64,000 bases of DNA from Novosphingobium sp. 32-60-15 (GTDB lineage Bacteria > Pseudomonadota > Alphaproteobacteria > Sphingomonadales > Sphingomonadaceae): positions 1 through 64,000 of the forward strand of contig NZ_NCEN01000021.1 in NCBI RefSeq assembly GCF_002280675.1. The letters are read 5' to 3'. Shown here one piece after another: positions 47,220-55,206 of the stretch (positions within the stretch are counted from its first letter, which is position 1; each line of letters opens with the position of its first letter). The notes below the pieces were generated by a model, which worked only from the letters and a program-made list of their open reading frames with translations, did not search any database and had not been told where the DNA came from. The translations under genes were made by a program, and so were the position numbers.

Positions 47220-48518
47220 CTACTTGCCGATGCAAAAGCGCCCGAACAACGCGTCCAGCATGTCCTCAATACCCGTGCGCCCGACCAGTTCATCCAGCGC
47301 CCGCCGCGCAAGGCGCAAGTGTTCTGCCGCGATCAACGGGTCTTGTTCATGCTGGTTACGCGCAAGTGTTTCCTCAACTTGCGAAAGCAGCCGGTGCTGC
47401 CGCATGTTCAGCGCAGCGTCGCCAGGTGCGGGCAAAGCGCTTTTGGCGTGAATGACAAGCGCCTGGCGCAAGGCGTCCATCCCCTCGCCCGTCATCGCCG
47501 AAAGATGCAGTGCGCTCGCAGACTTTCGCGGCGCATCAGGCGCATCGCACTGCGCCGCCACTTCCCACAACGGCCGGTCCTGCGGTCCCTCCCCCTCTGG
47601 CCCCAACCACAGGATCAGATCAGCACGTTCCGCAGCGGCGCGGGCGCGGGCTATGCCAATCCGCTCGATCTCGCCCGCGCCTTCATCACGCAAGCCCGCC
47701 GTATCGACAAAGGTGAACGGCACGCCATCCAGCGCAACCGCATGGGTCAAGACATCGCGCGTCGTGCCGGGTTCGGCTGCGGTGATCGCGGCTTCATGTT
47801 CAACCAGCGCATTGAACAGCGTAGACTTGCCCGCATTTGGCGGCCCTGCCAGCACGACGCGGAAACCTTCTTTCAAAGGCTCGGCGCGCGGGCGGTCCAG
47901 CCATTGCCGCAGTTCGTTGGCCAGCGCCGCACAATCGCGCGCAAAGTTTGCAGGAAGCAGGCTTTCCCCCTCACCCACATCGTCTTCATCCGAAAAATCG
48001 AGTGCCGCCTCAAGCCGTGCCGACAGGCCCAGCAACGCATCCCGCCAGCGGTTTACTTCGCGGGAAAGCGCGCCATCGGCCATCGCCATGGCAGTGCGGC
48101 GCTGCAACTCCGTTTCGGCTGACAGCAGATCAGCCAGCCCTTCGGCCTCGGCCAGATCGATCCGGCCATTGGCAAACGCGCGCCGGGTAAATTCCCCGGC
48201 ACTTGCGCGACGCAGACCCGGCAAGCGGGCAAGCGCTGTGTCGACTGCGCTGACCACGGCACGGCCACCATGCAAGTGCAGTTCGGCGCTGTCCTCACCC
48301 GTCGCAGTTCCGGGGCCGGGCAGCCACAGCACCATCGTCCGGTCGAGCAGCGTATCATCACGCGGATCGCGCAAACTGGCAAACGTCGCGCGGCGTGGTG
48401 GCGGAAGTTTGCCCGCCATCGCGCAAAGTGTGGCTCCGGCCTGGGGCCCGCTGATGCGGATGACGGCGATTCCGGCGGGTGGCGGGCCAGACGACAGGGC
48501 AAAGATCGTATCAGTCAC
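47220..48518 (-). CDS. mnmE: tRNA modification GTPase MnmE
   Basis: A 432-residue protein: N-terminal formyl-THF-binding domain (DTIFALSSGPPPAGIAVIRISG), central G domain with GPPNAGKSTLFNALV and DTAGLRDE, and the C-terminal tail FGRFCIGK with the CxGK motif. It partners with MnmG. Confidence 0.97.
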   Translation of the reverse strand: MTDTIFALSSGPPPAGIAVIRISGPQAGATLCAMAGKLPPPRRATFASLRDPRDDTLLDRTMVLWLPGPGTATGEDSAELHLHGGRAVVSAVDTALARLPGLRRASAGEFTRRAFANGRIDLAEAEGLADLLSAETELQRRTAMAMADGALSREVNRWRDALLGLSARLEAALDFSDEDDVGEGESLLPANFARDCAALANELRQWLDRPRAEPLKEGFRVVLAGPPNAGKSTLFNALVEHEAAITAAEPGTTRDVLTHAVALDGVPFTFVDTAGLRDEGAGEIERIGIARARAAAERADLILWLGPEGEGPQDRPLWEVAAQCDAPDAPRKSASALHLSAMTGEGMDALRQALVIHAKSALPAPGDAALNMRQHRLLSQVEETLARNQHEQDPLIAAEHLRLARRALDELVGRTGIEDMLDALFGRFCIGK

Positions 48519-48549
48519 GCCCCTGCCCTACACCATCACATGGCGCGCG

Positions 48550-48804
48550 TCAGTCCTTAGGCTTCTTGCCGGAGAACCCACCCATTCCACCCTGCTCCAT
48601 GAATTGCTGGAACAGCTTGAGACCCATTTCGCCCATCGGGGCCACCTGCTTCACATAGCCTTGAAGTTGTTCGATGCTGGTCACGCCCTGTATCGCCTTG
48701 GCAATGTTATCGACGTAAACGTCGTTGGCTTTCGAAACATCGGGCAGGCCAAGGAAGCGGCGGGCCTCTTCCGGAGTGCAATCAACTTCCATCGAAACTT
48801 TCAT
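48550..48804 (-). CDS. small DUF6489-type protein
   Basis: An 84-residue protein: MKVSMEVDCTPEEARRFLGLPDV followed by a helix-rich part and a Gly-Lys-rich tail (GGMGGFSGKKPKD). I recall this as a conserved small protein of Alphaproteobacteria (DUF6489) of unknown function. It sits upstream of mnmE on the same strand. Confidence 0.75.
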   Translation of the reverse strand: MKVSMEVDCTPEEARRFLGLPDVSKANDVYVDNIAKAIQGVTSIEQLQGYVKQVAPMGEMGLKLFQQFMEQGGMGGFSGKKPKD

Positions 48805-48921
48805 TGCGCATCCTTTTTCGCAAAATTCGTTGATGTGAGAGTGTCATGCGCGCTTGGCAAAGTCCACGCCCGGGGCCAACATAGCATCGACCAAAGATCA
48901 TAATGCACAGGATGAATGACC

Positions 48922-49620
48922 ATGGGCGAAAAGATCACTTTTGCAGCGCTGCACGATGAAGGCAACATTCCGGGCTATCTTGCTACTCCGGACGGTCCGA
49001 TCCGTGCGGCGATTATCGTGGTGCCGGAAATCTTCGGTGTTAACGCTGGCATTCGGCACAAGTGCAAGGCCTGGGCCGATCTTGGCTATATGGCCCTCGC
49101 GCCCGATATCTTCTGGCGGTTCGCACCCGGCGTCGAACTTGATCCCGATGTGCCCGAACAGATGCAGGAAGCGTTCGGCTATTTCGGGCAATATGATCCG
49201 GACAAGGGTATTCAGGACATCGAAGCAGCGATCCGGTTTTTGCGGAATTACGAAGGCATCGACAAAGTCGGGCTGGTCGGGTTCTGCCTTGGCGGGCGCA
49301 TGGCCTATATGGCGGCGACGCGCACCGATATCGATGCCTCGGTCGGCTATTACGGCGTGATGATCGACCAGATGCTGGGCGAAGCGCATGCCATTGCCAA
49401 TCCGCTTCTCCTGCACATTCCCACAGCTGATCACTTTGTCGGGCCAGAAGCGCAGGCGGCAATCCATGCAGGCCTTGATCCGCACCCGAAGGTGACGCTG
49501 TACGATTACGCAGGACTTGATCATGGCTTTGCCGCCGAGATGGGGGACAGGCGTGATGAAGATGGCGCAGCGTTGGCGGACCGGCGCACGCGCGACTTTT
49601 TTGCGCAACATCTGGGATAA
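48922..49620 (+). CDS. dienelactone hydrolase family protein
   Basis: A 232-residue alpha/beta hydrolase with nucleophile Cys122 in VGFCLGGRMAY, Asp169 in PTADHFVG and His200 in LDHGFA, the dienelactone hydrolase triad. The substrate may be a lactone or ester; not determinable. The ATG at 48922 has better spacing from AGGA than the one at 48916. Confidence 0.9.
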   Translation: MGEKITFAALHDEGNIPGYLATPDGPIRAAIIVVPEIFGVNAGIRHKCKAWADLGYMALAPDIFWRFAPGVELDPDVPEQMQEAFGYFGQYDPDKGIQDIEAAIRFLRNYEGIDKVGLVGFCLGGRMAYMAATRTDIDASVGYYGVMIDQMLGEAHAIANPLLLHIPTADHFVGPEAQAAIHAGLDPHPKVTLYDYAGLDHGFAAEMGDRRDEDGAALADRRTRDFFAQHLG

Positions 49621-49706
49621 TTCCGGCTGTGGGTTGCGCCGGATCAATGCCGGCGCGCCCGCCCTGCCCCAAAACCGGCCTTCAAACACCTGACGGGAGA
49701 CGCGGC

Positions 49707-50090
49707 ATGAAACTTGGGTTGGCAGCATGGCATCGCTATATGCTGGGCAATGATCCCGCCTTGCTCGACGAGCTCGTCGCTGATGATGCGGTGTTTCATT
49801 CGCCGGTGGTCCACACTCCGCAGGCAGGCCGCGAAAAGGTGATGCTGTACCTGACGGCAGCAGGCCAAGTCTTTGGCAACGGCACCTTCCGCTATGTCCG
49901 CGAGTTGACCGATGGGCCAGAGGCCTGCCTTGAATTCGAGTGCGAGATGGACGGAATTGCGGTCAATGGCATCGACCTGATCCGCTTCGATCTGGAAGGA
50001 CGGATCGTGGATTTCAAAGTCATGGTCCGCCCGATGAAAGCCATGAACAAGGTCTGGGAACTGATGGCCGAGCGGATGGAAAATACGTGA
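49707..50090 (+). CDS. NTF2-like (SnoaL-fold) protein
   Basis: A 127-residue single-domain protein: LGLAAWHRYMLGNDPALLDELVADDAVFHSPVVHTP at the start and a C-terminal DLIRFDLEGRIVDFKVMVRPMKAMNKVWELM, the nuclear-transport-factor-2-like cone fold. Function is open. It follows the hydrolase gene by 86 bases and the two may be cotranscribed. Confidence 0.82.
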   Translation: MKLGLAAWHRYMLGNDPALLDELVADDAVFHSPVVHTPQAGREKVMLYLTAAGQVFGNGTFRYVRELTDGPEACLEFECEMDGIAVNGIDLIRFDLEGRIVDFKVMVRPMKAMNKVWELMAERMENT

Positions 50091-50095
50091 CCAAC

Positions 50096-50127
50096 AAAAA
50101 ACCCCCGGTTTGTCGCCGGGGGTTTTT
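50096..50127. terminator. bidirectional terminator
   Basis: A perfect 12-bp stem AAAAACCCCCGG / CCGGGGGTTTTT with loop TTTGTCG lies between the convergent NTF2-like gene and rpoZ. Confidence 0.9.
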
Positions 50128-50148
50128 GCTGTCTGGTTTCGCTGCGGA

Positions 50149-50493
50149 TCAACCGTCGTAATCGGCACCAAGCGACGTGTTGCGCACGGGTGCCGCTGCA
50201 GTGATGCGCAGTGCCTCGGCAGATTGCGAGAGCGAGCCGATTTCATCGACTTCATCATCGTCATCCGGCAGCACGCGTTGCAGCGACTGGATCAGGTTTT
50301 CCTTGAGCACAGTCGGGCGCACCGTTTCTTCGGCGATTTCACGCAGAGCCACGACCGGGTTTTTATCGCGATCGCGATCTACGGTCAGTTCTGCGCCGCC
50401 AGAGATCGAGCGGGCGCGCTCAGCTGCCAGCAGGACGAGGTCAAAACGGTTTGGAATTTTGTCGACGCAATCTTCGACGGTTACGCGCGCCAT
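50149..50493 (-). CDS. rpoZ: RNA polymerase omega subunit
   Basis: A 114-residue subunit: [31 protein letters not shown] and [15 protein letters not shown] are the conserved omega blocks, and the C-terminal acidic extension (DDDDEVDE) is common in Alphaproteobacteria. The start at 50493, not 50511, fits the family. Confidence 0.93.
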   Translation of the reverse strand: MARVTVEDCVDKIPNRFDLVLLAAERARSISGGAELTVDRDRDKNPVVALREIAEETVRPTVLKENLIQSLQRVLPDDDDEVDEIGSLSQSAEALRITAAAPVRNTSLGADYDG

Positions 50494-50650
50494 CAGGGCA
50501 CTCCGATACACTTGATAAGACGGAAAGACCGGCAGCTAGGCCGCAAGTGTGGAAAAGTCAAGGAAATGCAGAGCCCGTTAGGAGGTCTGCTTCCAAAATC
50601 CAATGGACTGAAAACCCAACCTGTTGGCGTTTGCTCACTAGCAAGGCCTT

Positions 50651-51214
50651 TTAGTGTCTAATCCAATCGTCTTCACACTTCACTTGACCAACCAAACAGG
50701 CAGGGTTTCCAGCAATGATTGAGCGGGATGGAAAGGACTTCGTGACGACAGCTCCGGCACCGACCACGCTATGATCGCCAATGCTCACCCCTGGGAGCAC
50801 CAAACAGCGGTTGGCGAGCCATACGTTTCTTCCGATTCGAACTTTGGCGCAACGCGGTTCGGATCCTTTGTTTACCTGATGGTAGTTGTAATCCATGATC
50901 TGGACTCCATCGCCGATCAGGCAATGATCGCCAATCTCGACCTCATCACGACTTTCTATGATGCATCCGTTGTTGATGAAGCACCGTGCACCAATCGAGA
51001 GGCGCGCACCTTTAAAGGCGATGATCCGTATTCTGCCATACAAAGAGCGGAAACTGATGCGGGAGCAAAGTTTGAGATCGCCCTCAACCAGAAAGAACGG
51101 CGAACGGCCCTCAATCACGATCCGGTCAGCGACCTTGACGCCCTTGAGTCTCAGCAAAGCTGAAACCACAAGTCCCTTTATTGCGCGTCTGTACCGCCTG
51201 ATCTTATGGTTCAT
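50651..51214 (-). CDS. hexapeptide-repeat acyltransferase (LbH)
   Basis: A 187-residue left-handed beta-helix transferase. Hexapeptide turns are visible: LSIGARCFINNGCIIESRDEVEIGDHCLIGDGVQI, KVRIGRNVWLANRCLVLPGVSIGDHSVVGAGAVVTKSFPSRSIIAGNPA. The HHQ-like segment NYHQV is in the loop, as in polysaccharide acetyltransferases (WcaF/MaT-like). G+C here is about 50%, well below its neighbours, which suggests transfer. No other sugar genes are near. Confidence 0.85.
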   Translation of the reverse strand: MNHKIRRYRRAIKGLVVSALLRLKGVKVADRIVIEGRSPFFLVEGDLKLCSRISFRSLYGRIRIIAFKGARLSIGARCFINNGCIIESRDEVEIGDHCLIGDGVQIMDYNYHQVNKGSEPRCAKVRIGRNVWLANRCLVLPGVSIGDHSVVGAGAVVTKSFPSRSIIAGNPACLVGQVKCEDDWIRH

Positions 51215-51338
51215 CGCCCGAAGGTTAAAGCTCTTTTGTGAGTTGTCTACCCAAAGGCAGGCTGGCTTGTCTTACAAACCTTGGCCGCGTTTGAAGGGCC
51301 AAGACGAACTTCACAATGCGACTGGCAACGCGCATTGC

Positions 51339-52856
51339 TTACTCGTCATCCCCATAAGAATTGGCGCGCATGTCATCAGGCGCAAGATCGCTGAAGCGGG
51401 TGACTTTGGCTTCGAATCGCAGGCGGACTTTGCCGGTGGAGCCGTGGCGCTGTTTGGCCACGATCAATTCGGCAAGGCCGTAAACCCGCTCCATTTCGGC
51501 CTGCCATGCGGCATGGGCTTCCTGCGTTTTCGAATCGTCATTGCCCTGCGGCACTTTGGGTTCTTTGGCCGCCACGTAATAGTCTTCGCGGAACACGAAC
51601 CAGACCATGTCGGCGTCCTGCTCGATAGAGCCTGATTCGCGAAGGTCGGACAGCATCGGGCGTTTGTCTTCGCGTTGTTCCACCGCGCGCGACAACTGCG
51701 AGAGCGCGATTACGGGAACTGCAAGTTCTTTGGCCAAAGTCTTGAGCCCACGCGAAATTTCCGAGATTTCATTGACGCGATTATCGCCCGAGCGGCCCGA
51801 ACCTTGGAGCAACTGGAGGTAATCAACCACGATCAGGCCGATGTCATGGCGGCGCTTCAACCGGCGGGCGCGGGCGCGCAATGCGCCGATGGTCAGCGCC
51901 GGGGTGTCATCGATATAGAGTGGCAGTTCGGCAAGGCGCTGGCTGGCGAACGAAAGCTGCTGGAAGTCCTCGCGGCTGATCCGGCCCATGCGCAAGGCTT
52001 CGGAACTGATGCCCGATTGTTCGGCCAGAATACGCGTGGCGAGCTGGTCCGCGCTCATTTCCAGGCTGAAGAAGGCGACCCCTGCCCCGACCGAATCCTT
52101 GAGCGTGATGCCATCGGCCATATCGCGGCGCAGGCGGTCAGCGGCGTTGAATGCGATGTTGGTGACGAGCGAGGTTTTGCCCATGCCCGGACGTCCGGCA
52201 AGGATGATAAGGTCCGAATCGTGCAGGCCGCCGATCTTTTCGTTCACCGACGTCAGGCCAGTGGTCTTGCCCGAAATGTGGCCGCCCGAAAGCAGCGCTT
52301 TTTCAATCATTTCAAGCGAAGTGCGGGTGGCAACGCCAAAGCTTTGCGCTTCACTGCCGGTCTGTGCGCCTTCGGCCACGGCATAGAGCGCTGCTTCGGC
52401 CTTTTCGACTTGTTCCAGCGGGGCCACCGAATCACTGGTATCAAGCGCGCCTTCGACCAGATTGCGCCCGACGGTGATCAATTCACGCAGCAGCGCCAGA
52501 TCATAGATCTGTTCGGCCAGTTCACGCGGGTTGAGCAAGCCCTGCCCGTCCGACGTCAACCGCGCGAGATAGGCGGTGCCGCCAAGCTCCTTCAGGCCTT
52601 CGTCCGTTTCGAAATAGGGCTTGAGCGTGACCGGCGTGACTACCGCTTTGCGGTCAATAAGCGCCTGAATACGTTCATAAACCCGGCCATGCACAGCGGC
52701 AAAGAAGTGGTCTGCCTTTAGCGGGGTTTGCAACTCTTCAAGGATGCGATTGTCGATCAGCACCGCGCCCAGAAAGGCAGCCTCTGCTTCGACGTTGGAA
52801 GGAAGGGTGCGAATCTCGGACGGTTCGCGGGACAGAATGGCTTCACTGGCTGACAT
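51339..52856 (-). CDS. dnaB: replicative DNA helicase DnaB
   Basis: A 505-residue helicase. The N-terminal collar domain has NVEAEAAFLGAVLIDNRILEEL; the RecA-like domain has LIILAGRPGMGKTSLVTNIA (Walker A), GVAFFSLEMSADQLATRI, IGLIVVDYLQLLQGSGRSGDNR and FVFREDYY. The frame opens at 53114; the conserved MSASEAI start at 52856 is chosen. The 124-base gap to the acyltransferase shows no gene. Confidence 0.96.
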   Translation of the reverse strand: MSASEAILSREPSEIRTLPSNVEAEAAFLGAVLIDNRILEELQTPLKADHFFAAVHGRVYERIQALIDRKAVVTPVTLKPYFETDEGLKELGGTAYLARLTSDGQGLLNPRELAEQIYDLALLRELITVGRNLVEGALDTSDSVAPLEQVEKAEAALYAVAEGAQTGSEAQSFGVATRTSLEMIEKALLSGGHISGKTTGLTSVNEKIGGLHDSDLIILAGRPGMGKTSLVTNIAFNAADRLRRDMADGITLKDSVGAGVAFFSLEMSADQLATRILAEQSGISSEALRMGRISREDFQQLSFASQRLAELPLYIDDTPALTIGALRARARRLKRRHDIGLIVVDYLQLLQGSGRSGDNRVNEISEISRGLKTLAKELAVPVIALSQLSRAVEQREDKRPMLSDLRESGSIEQDADMVWFVFREDYYVAAKEPKVPQGNDDSKTQEAHAAWQAEMERVYGLAELIVAKQRHGSTGKVRLRFEAKVTRFSDLAPDDMRANSYGDDE

Positions 52857-52974
52857 GGCATGCATAGTGCCCCACTGTGCCCCGTGCGGCAACGGCTGGG
52901 GCCTGTGGATAGCGGGGAGTGAATCGGGTAAAGCACTTGCCCGTGCGTCATGCGTCTGTAAGACAGGCTTCCTC

Positions 52975-53457
52975 ATGGCCGACCCGCGCATCTCGCACAT
53001 TGAGCTGGACGAAGCGACGATCATCTGGCGCAATGCCGATATCGAGCAGGAACGTCGCGTTGCAATTTTCGATCTGATCGAGGAGAACGCGTTTAAACCG
53101 GTGCGTTCGTTCACGGCGGGGCACGAGGGCCCCTATCGGTTGCGGCTGGCGGTTGAGGATGGGCGGCTGATCATGGCGGTGGCCAATGATGCCGGGGATG
53201 AACTGGAAACAGTGATTCTGGGGCTTGGCCGCTTTCGCCGCCCGATCCGCGAATATTTTGCGATTTGCGACAGTTACTATCAGGCTATTCGCAAAGCGTC
53301 AGCGATGGAAATCGAGACGATCGACATGGCGCGGCGCGGCATCCATAATGAGGCGGCAGACATGTTGCTGGAACGGATGGACGGAAAGATCGAAACCGAT
53401 TTCCCCACCGCGCGGCGGCTCTTTACCCTGATCTGCGTGCTGCATATCAGGGCCTGA
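52975..53457 (+). CDS. UPF0262 family protein
   Basis: A 160-residue soluble protein: RISHIELDEATIIWRNADIEQERRVAIFDLIEENAFKP and LGLGRFRRPIREYFAICDSYYQAIRKASAMEIETIDMARRGIHNE, the strongly conserved UPF0262 blocks. The family is alphaproteobacterial and of unknown role. It is divergent from dnaB. Confidence 0.9.
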   Translation: MADPRISHIELDEATIIWRNADIEQERRVAIFDLIEENAFKPVRSFTAGHEGPYRLRLAVEDGRLIMAVANDAGDELETVILGLGRFRRPIREYFAICDSYYQAIRKASAMEIETIDMARRGIHNEAADMLLERMDGKIETDFPTARRLFTLICVLHIRA

Positions 53458-53486
53458 CTCGAATCTTAGGGCGCGCAAGCTTCATC

Positions 53487-54182
53487 ATGGCCAGAAAGAG
53501 GAACCCGGCGCGCAGACGTCTGATGGCGGCATTGCTGCTGGTGGTGCTGATCGCTGCGGGCTTTGCCTGGTGGACGGCGCGCAACTGGCGGCCTGATCGC
53601 GCGGATTATCCGGTGCAGGGCGTTTGGCTTAGTGATGATGACGGCCCGGTTGACTGGCGCTTGCTGCGTGGGGCGGGCGCAGATTTCGCTTATCTGACCG
53701 CCAGCGAGGGTACCGGCACGCGCGACACGGCGTTTGGCAAAGCGGTTGAGGCAGCGCGCGGACGCGGGATGCAGGTCGGTGCGGTCCATGTCTATGATCT
53801 GTGCGCCCCGGCAGAAGCGCAAGCCGCCAACTTTGTAACTGTTGTGCCACGCGATTTCGATTTGCTGCCCCCTGCCATCGCACTCGATATCGATTCGCGT
53901 ACGTGCCCTGCGGCTCCGGGCGAGGCGCAGATGCAAAGCGAGTTGACGACGTTTCTGAACCAGGTCGAAAAACACGCCGAAAAGCCGGTGATCCTGATGG
54001 TTTCAAGCGGGTTGGAGCACCAATATCATCTGGCTGCGATGATTGACCGCAACATCTGGGTTTCGCAGGACTTTCTAGAACCGGGCTATGCCGGACGGCC
54101 ATGGGTGATGTGGACGGCGACGGGCCGATTGCGGCTTAACGCCACGTCTGGACCGATCCGCTGGGTGGTGGTGCAGCAATGA
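53487..54182 (+). CDS. membrane-anchored GH25-like protein with altered catalytic residues
   Basis: A 231-residue protein with one N-terminal membrane anchor and a GH25 lysozyme-type barrel. In active members GxDxS and DxE carry the acids; here the first reads GVWLSDDDG (Trp47 for Asp) and the second LDIDS (Asp134, Asp136 rather than Glu). The fold marks ADFAYLTASEG and IWVSQ remain. It may bind rather than cut peptidoglycan. It is coupled to cdd by an ATGA overlap. Confidence 0.75.
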   Translation: MARKRNPARRRLMAALLLVVLIAAGFAWWTARNWRPDRADYPVQGVWLSDDDGPVDWRLLRGAGADFAYLTASEGTGTRDTAFGKAVEAARGRGMQVGAVHVYDLCAPAEAQAANFVTVVPRDFDLLPPAIALDIDSRTCPAAPGEAQMQSELTTFLNQVEKHAEKPVILMVSSGLEHQYHLAAMIDRNIWVSQDFLEPGYAGRPWVMWTATGRLRLNATSGPIRWVVVQQ

Positions 54183-54613
54183 GCGATGTTTTGGCTGCTA
54201 ACCGCGACGCGCTGATTGCAGCGGCGCGCACCGCGATGGGCACGGCCTATGCGCCATACTCCGGCTTTCACGTGGGGGCGGCGCTGCTGTTTGATGATGG
54301 CGCGATTGTGACCGGCGCGAATTTCGAGAACGCCAGTTATGGGTTGTCGCTCTGCGCGGAGACGGTGGCTTGTTCCATCGCGGCGCATGGCGGACGGCGC
54401 GGCGGATTGCTGGCCGTGGCGGTGCTGGGCGGCATGCAGGGACGCGTCGATGCGGCGATCAGCCCGTGCGGGCGTTGCCGGCAGATTTTGAACGAATTGG
54501 CAGCACTGGGCGGCACTGATCCGCTGGTGCTGTGCGTGGGTGAACGCGATGTGGTGGAAATGCGCTTGTCAGTGCTATTGCCCAACGCCTTCGGTCCGGC
54601 CAATCTTGCCTGA
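54179..54613 (+). CDS. cdd: cytidine deaminase
   Basis: A 144-residue zinc enzyme that deaminates cytidine. CAETVACSIAAHGG (Cys and Glu) and SPCGRCRQIL (two zinc Cys) are the catalytic motifs. It begins four bases inside the GH25-like gene and precedes dcd, giving a pyrimidine-salvage pair. Confidence 0.94.
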   Translation: MSDVLAANRDALIAAARTAMGTAYAPYSGFHVGAALLFDDGAIVTGANFENASYGLSLCAETVACSIAAHGGRRGGLLAVAVLGGMQGRVDAAISPCGRCRQILNELAALGGTDPLVLCVGERDVVEMRLSVLLPNAFGPANLA

Positions 54614-54633
54614 ACTGATTTTGGGGAACTGAC

Positions 54634-55188
54634 GTGGCCATTCTTTCTGACAAGTGGATTCGCGAACATGCGTTGAGCGAGGGGATGATCGAGCCTTTCG
54701 TCGAGAACCAGCGGCGCGATGGCTGCATCAGCTATGGGCTGTCGTCCTATGGCTATGATGCGCGCGTGGCCGATGAATTCAAGATCTTCACCAATGTCGA
54801 TTCGGCAATTGTTGACCCCAAGAATTTTGACGGGGCGAGTCTGGTTGATCGCAAGACCGATTGCTGCGTGATCCCCCCCAATTCCTTCGCGCTGGCCCGC
54901 ACGGTGGAATATTTCCGCATCCCGCGCGACGTGCTGGTGATCTGCCTTGGCAAGAGCACGTATGCGCGCTGCGGCATCATCGTGAACGTCACCCCGCTGG
55001 AACCCGGCTGGGAAGGCCATGTGACGCTGGAGTTTTCAAACACCACGCCGCTGCCTGCCAAGATCTATGCCAACGAAGGCGCATGCCAGTTCCTGTTCCT
55101 GCAAGGCAACGAGCCGTGCGAGGTCAGCTATGCCGACCGCGCAGGCAAGTACATGGGACAGCGTGGCGTGACCTTGCCGAAGCTTTGA
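54634..55188 (+). CDS. dcd: dCTP deaminase
   Basis: A 184-residue trimeric enzyme making dUTP from d[24 protein letters not shown], the active-site region [14 protein letters not shown] [48 protein letters not shown] and [12 protein letters not shown] are typical. GTG start. It is 20 bases after cdd. Confidence 0.96.
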   Translation: MAILSDKWIREHALSEGMIEPFVENQRRDGCISYGLSSYGYDARVADEFKIFTNVDSAIVDPKNFDGASLVDRKTDCCVIPPNSFALARTVEYFRIPRDVLVICLGKSTYARCGIIVNVTPLEPGWEGHVTLEFSNTTPLPAKIYANEGACQFLFLQGNEPCEVSYADRAGKYMGQRGVTLPKL

Positions 55189-55206
55189 GCGCGTTCAGAT
55201 GCTGCG

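Noticed and set aside
54179..55188. Phage-derived nucleotide genes (cdd, dcd)
   Set aside because: Both are normal housekeeping enzymes here and no phage genes are near.
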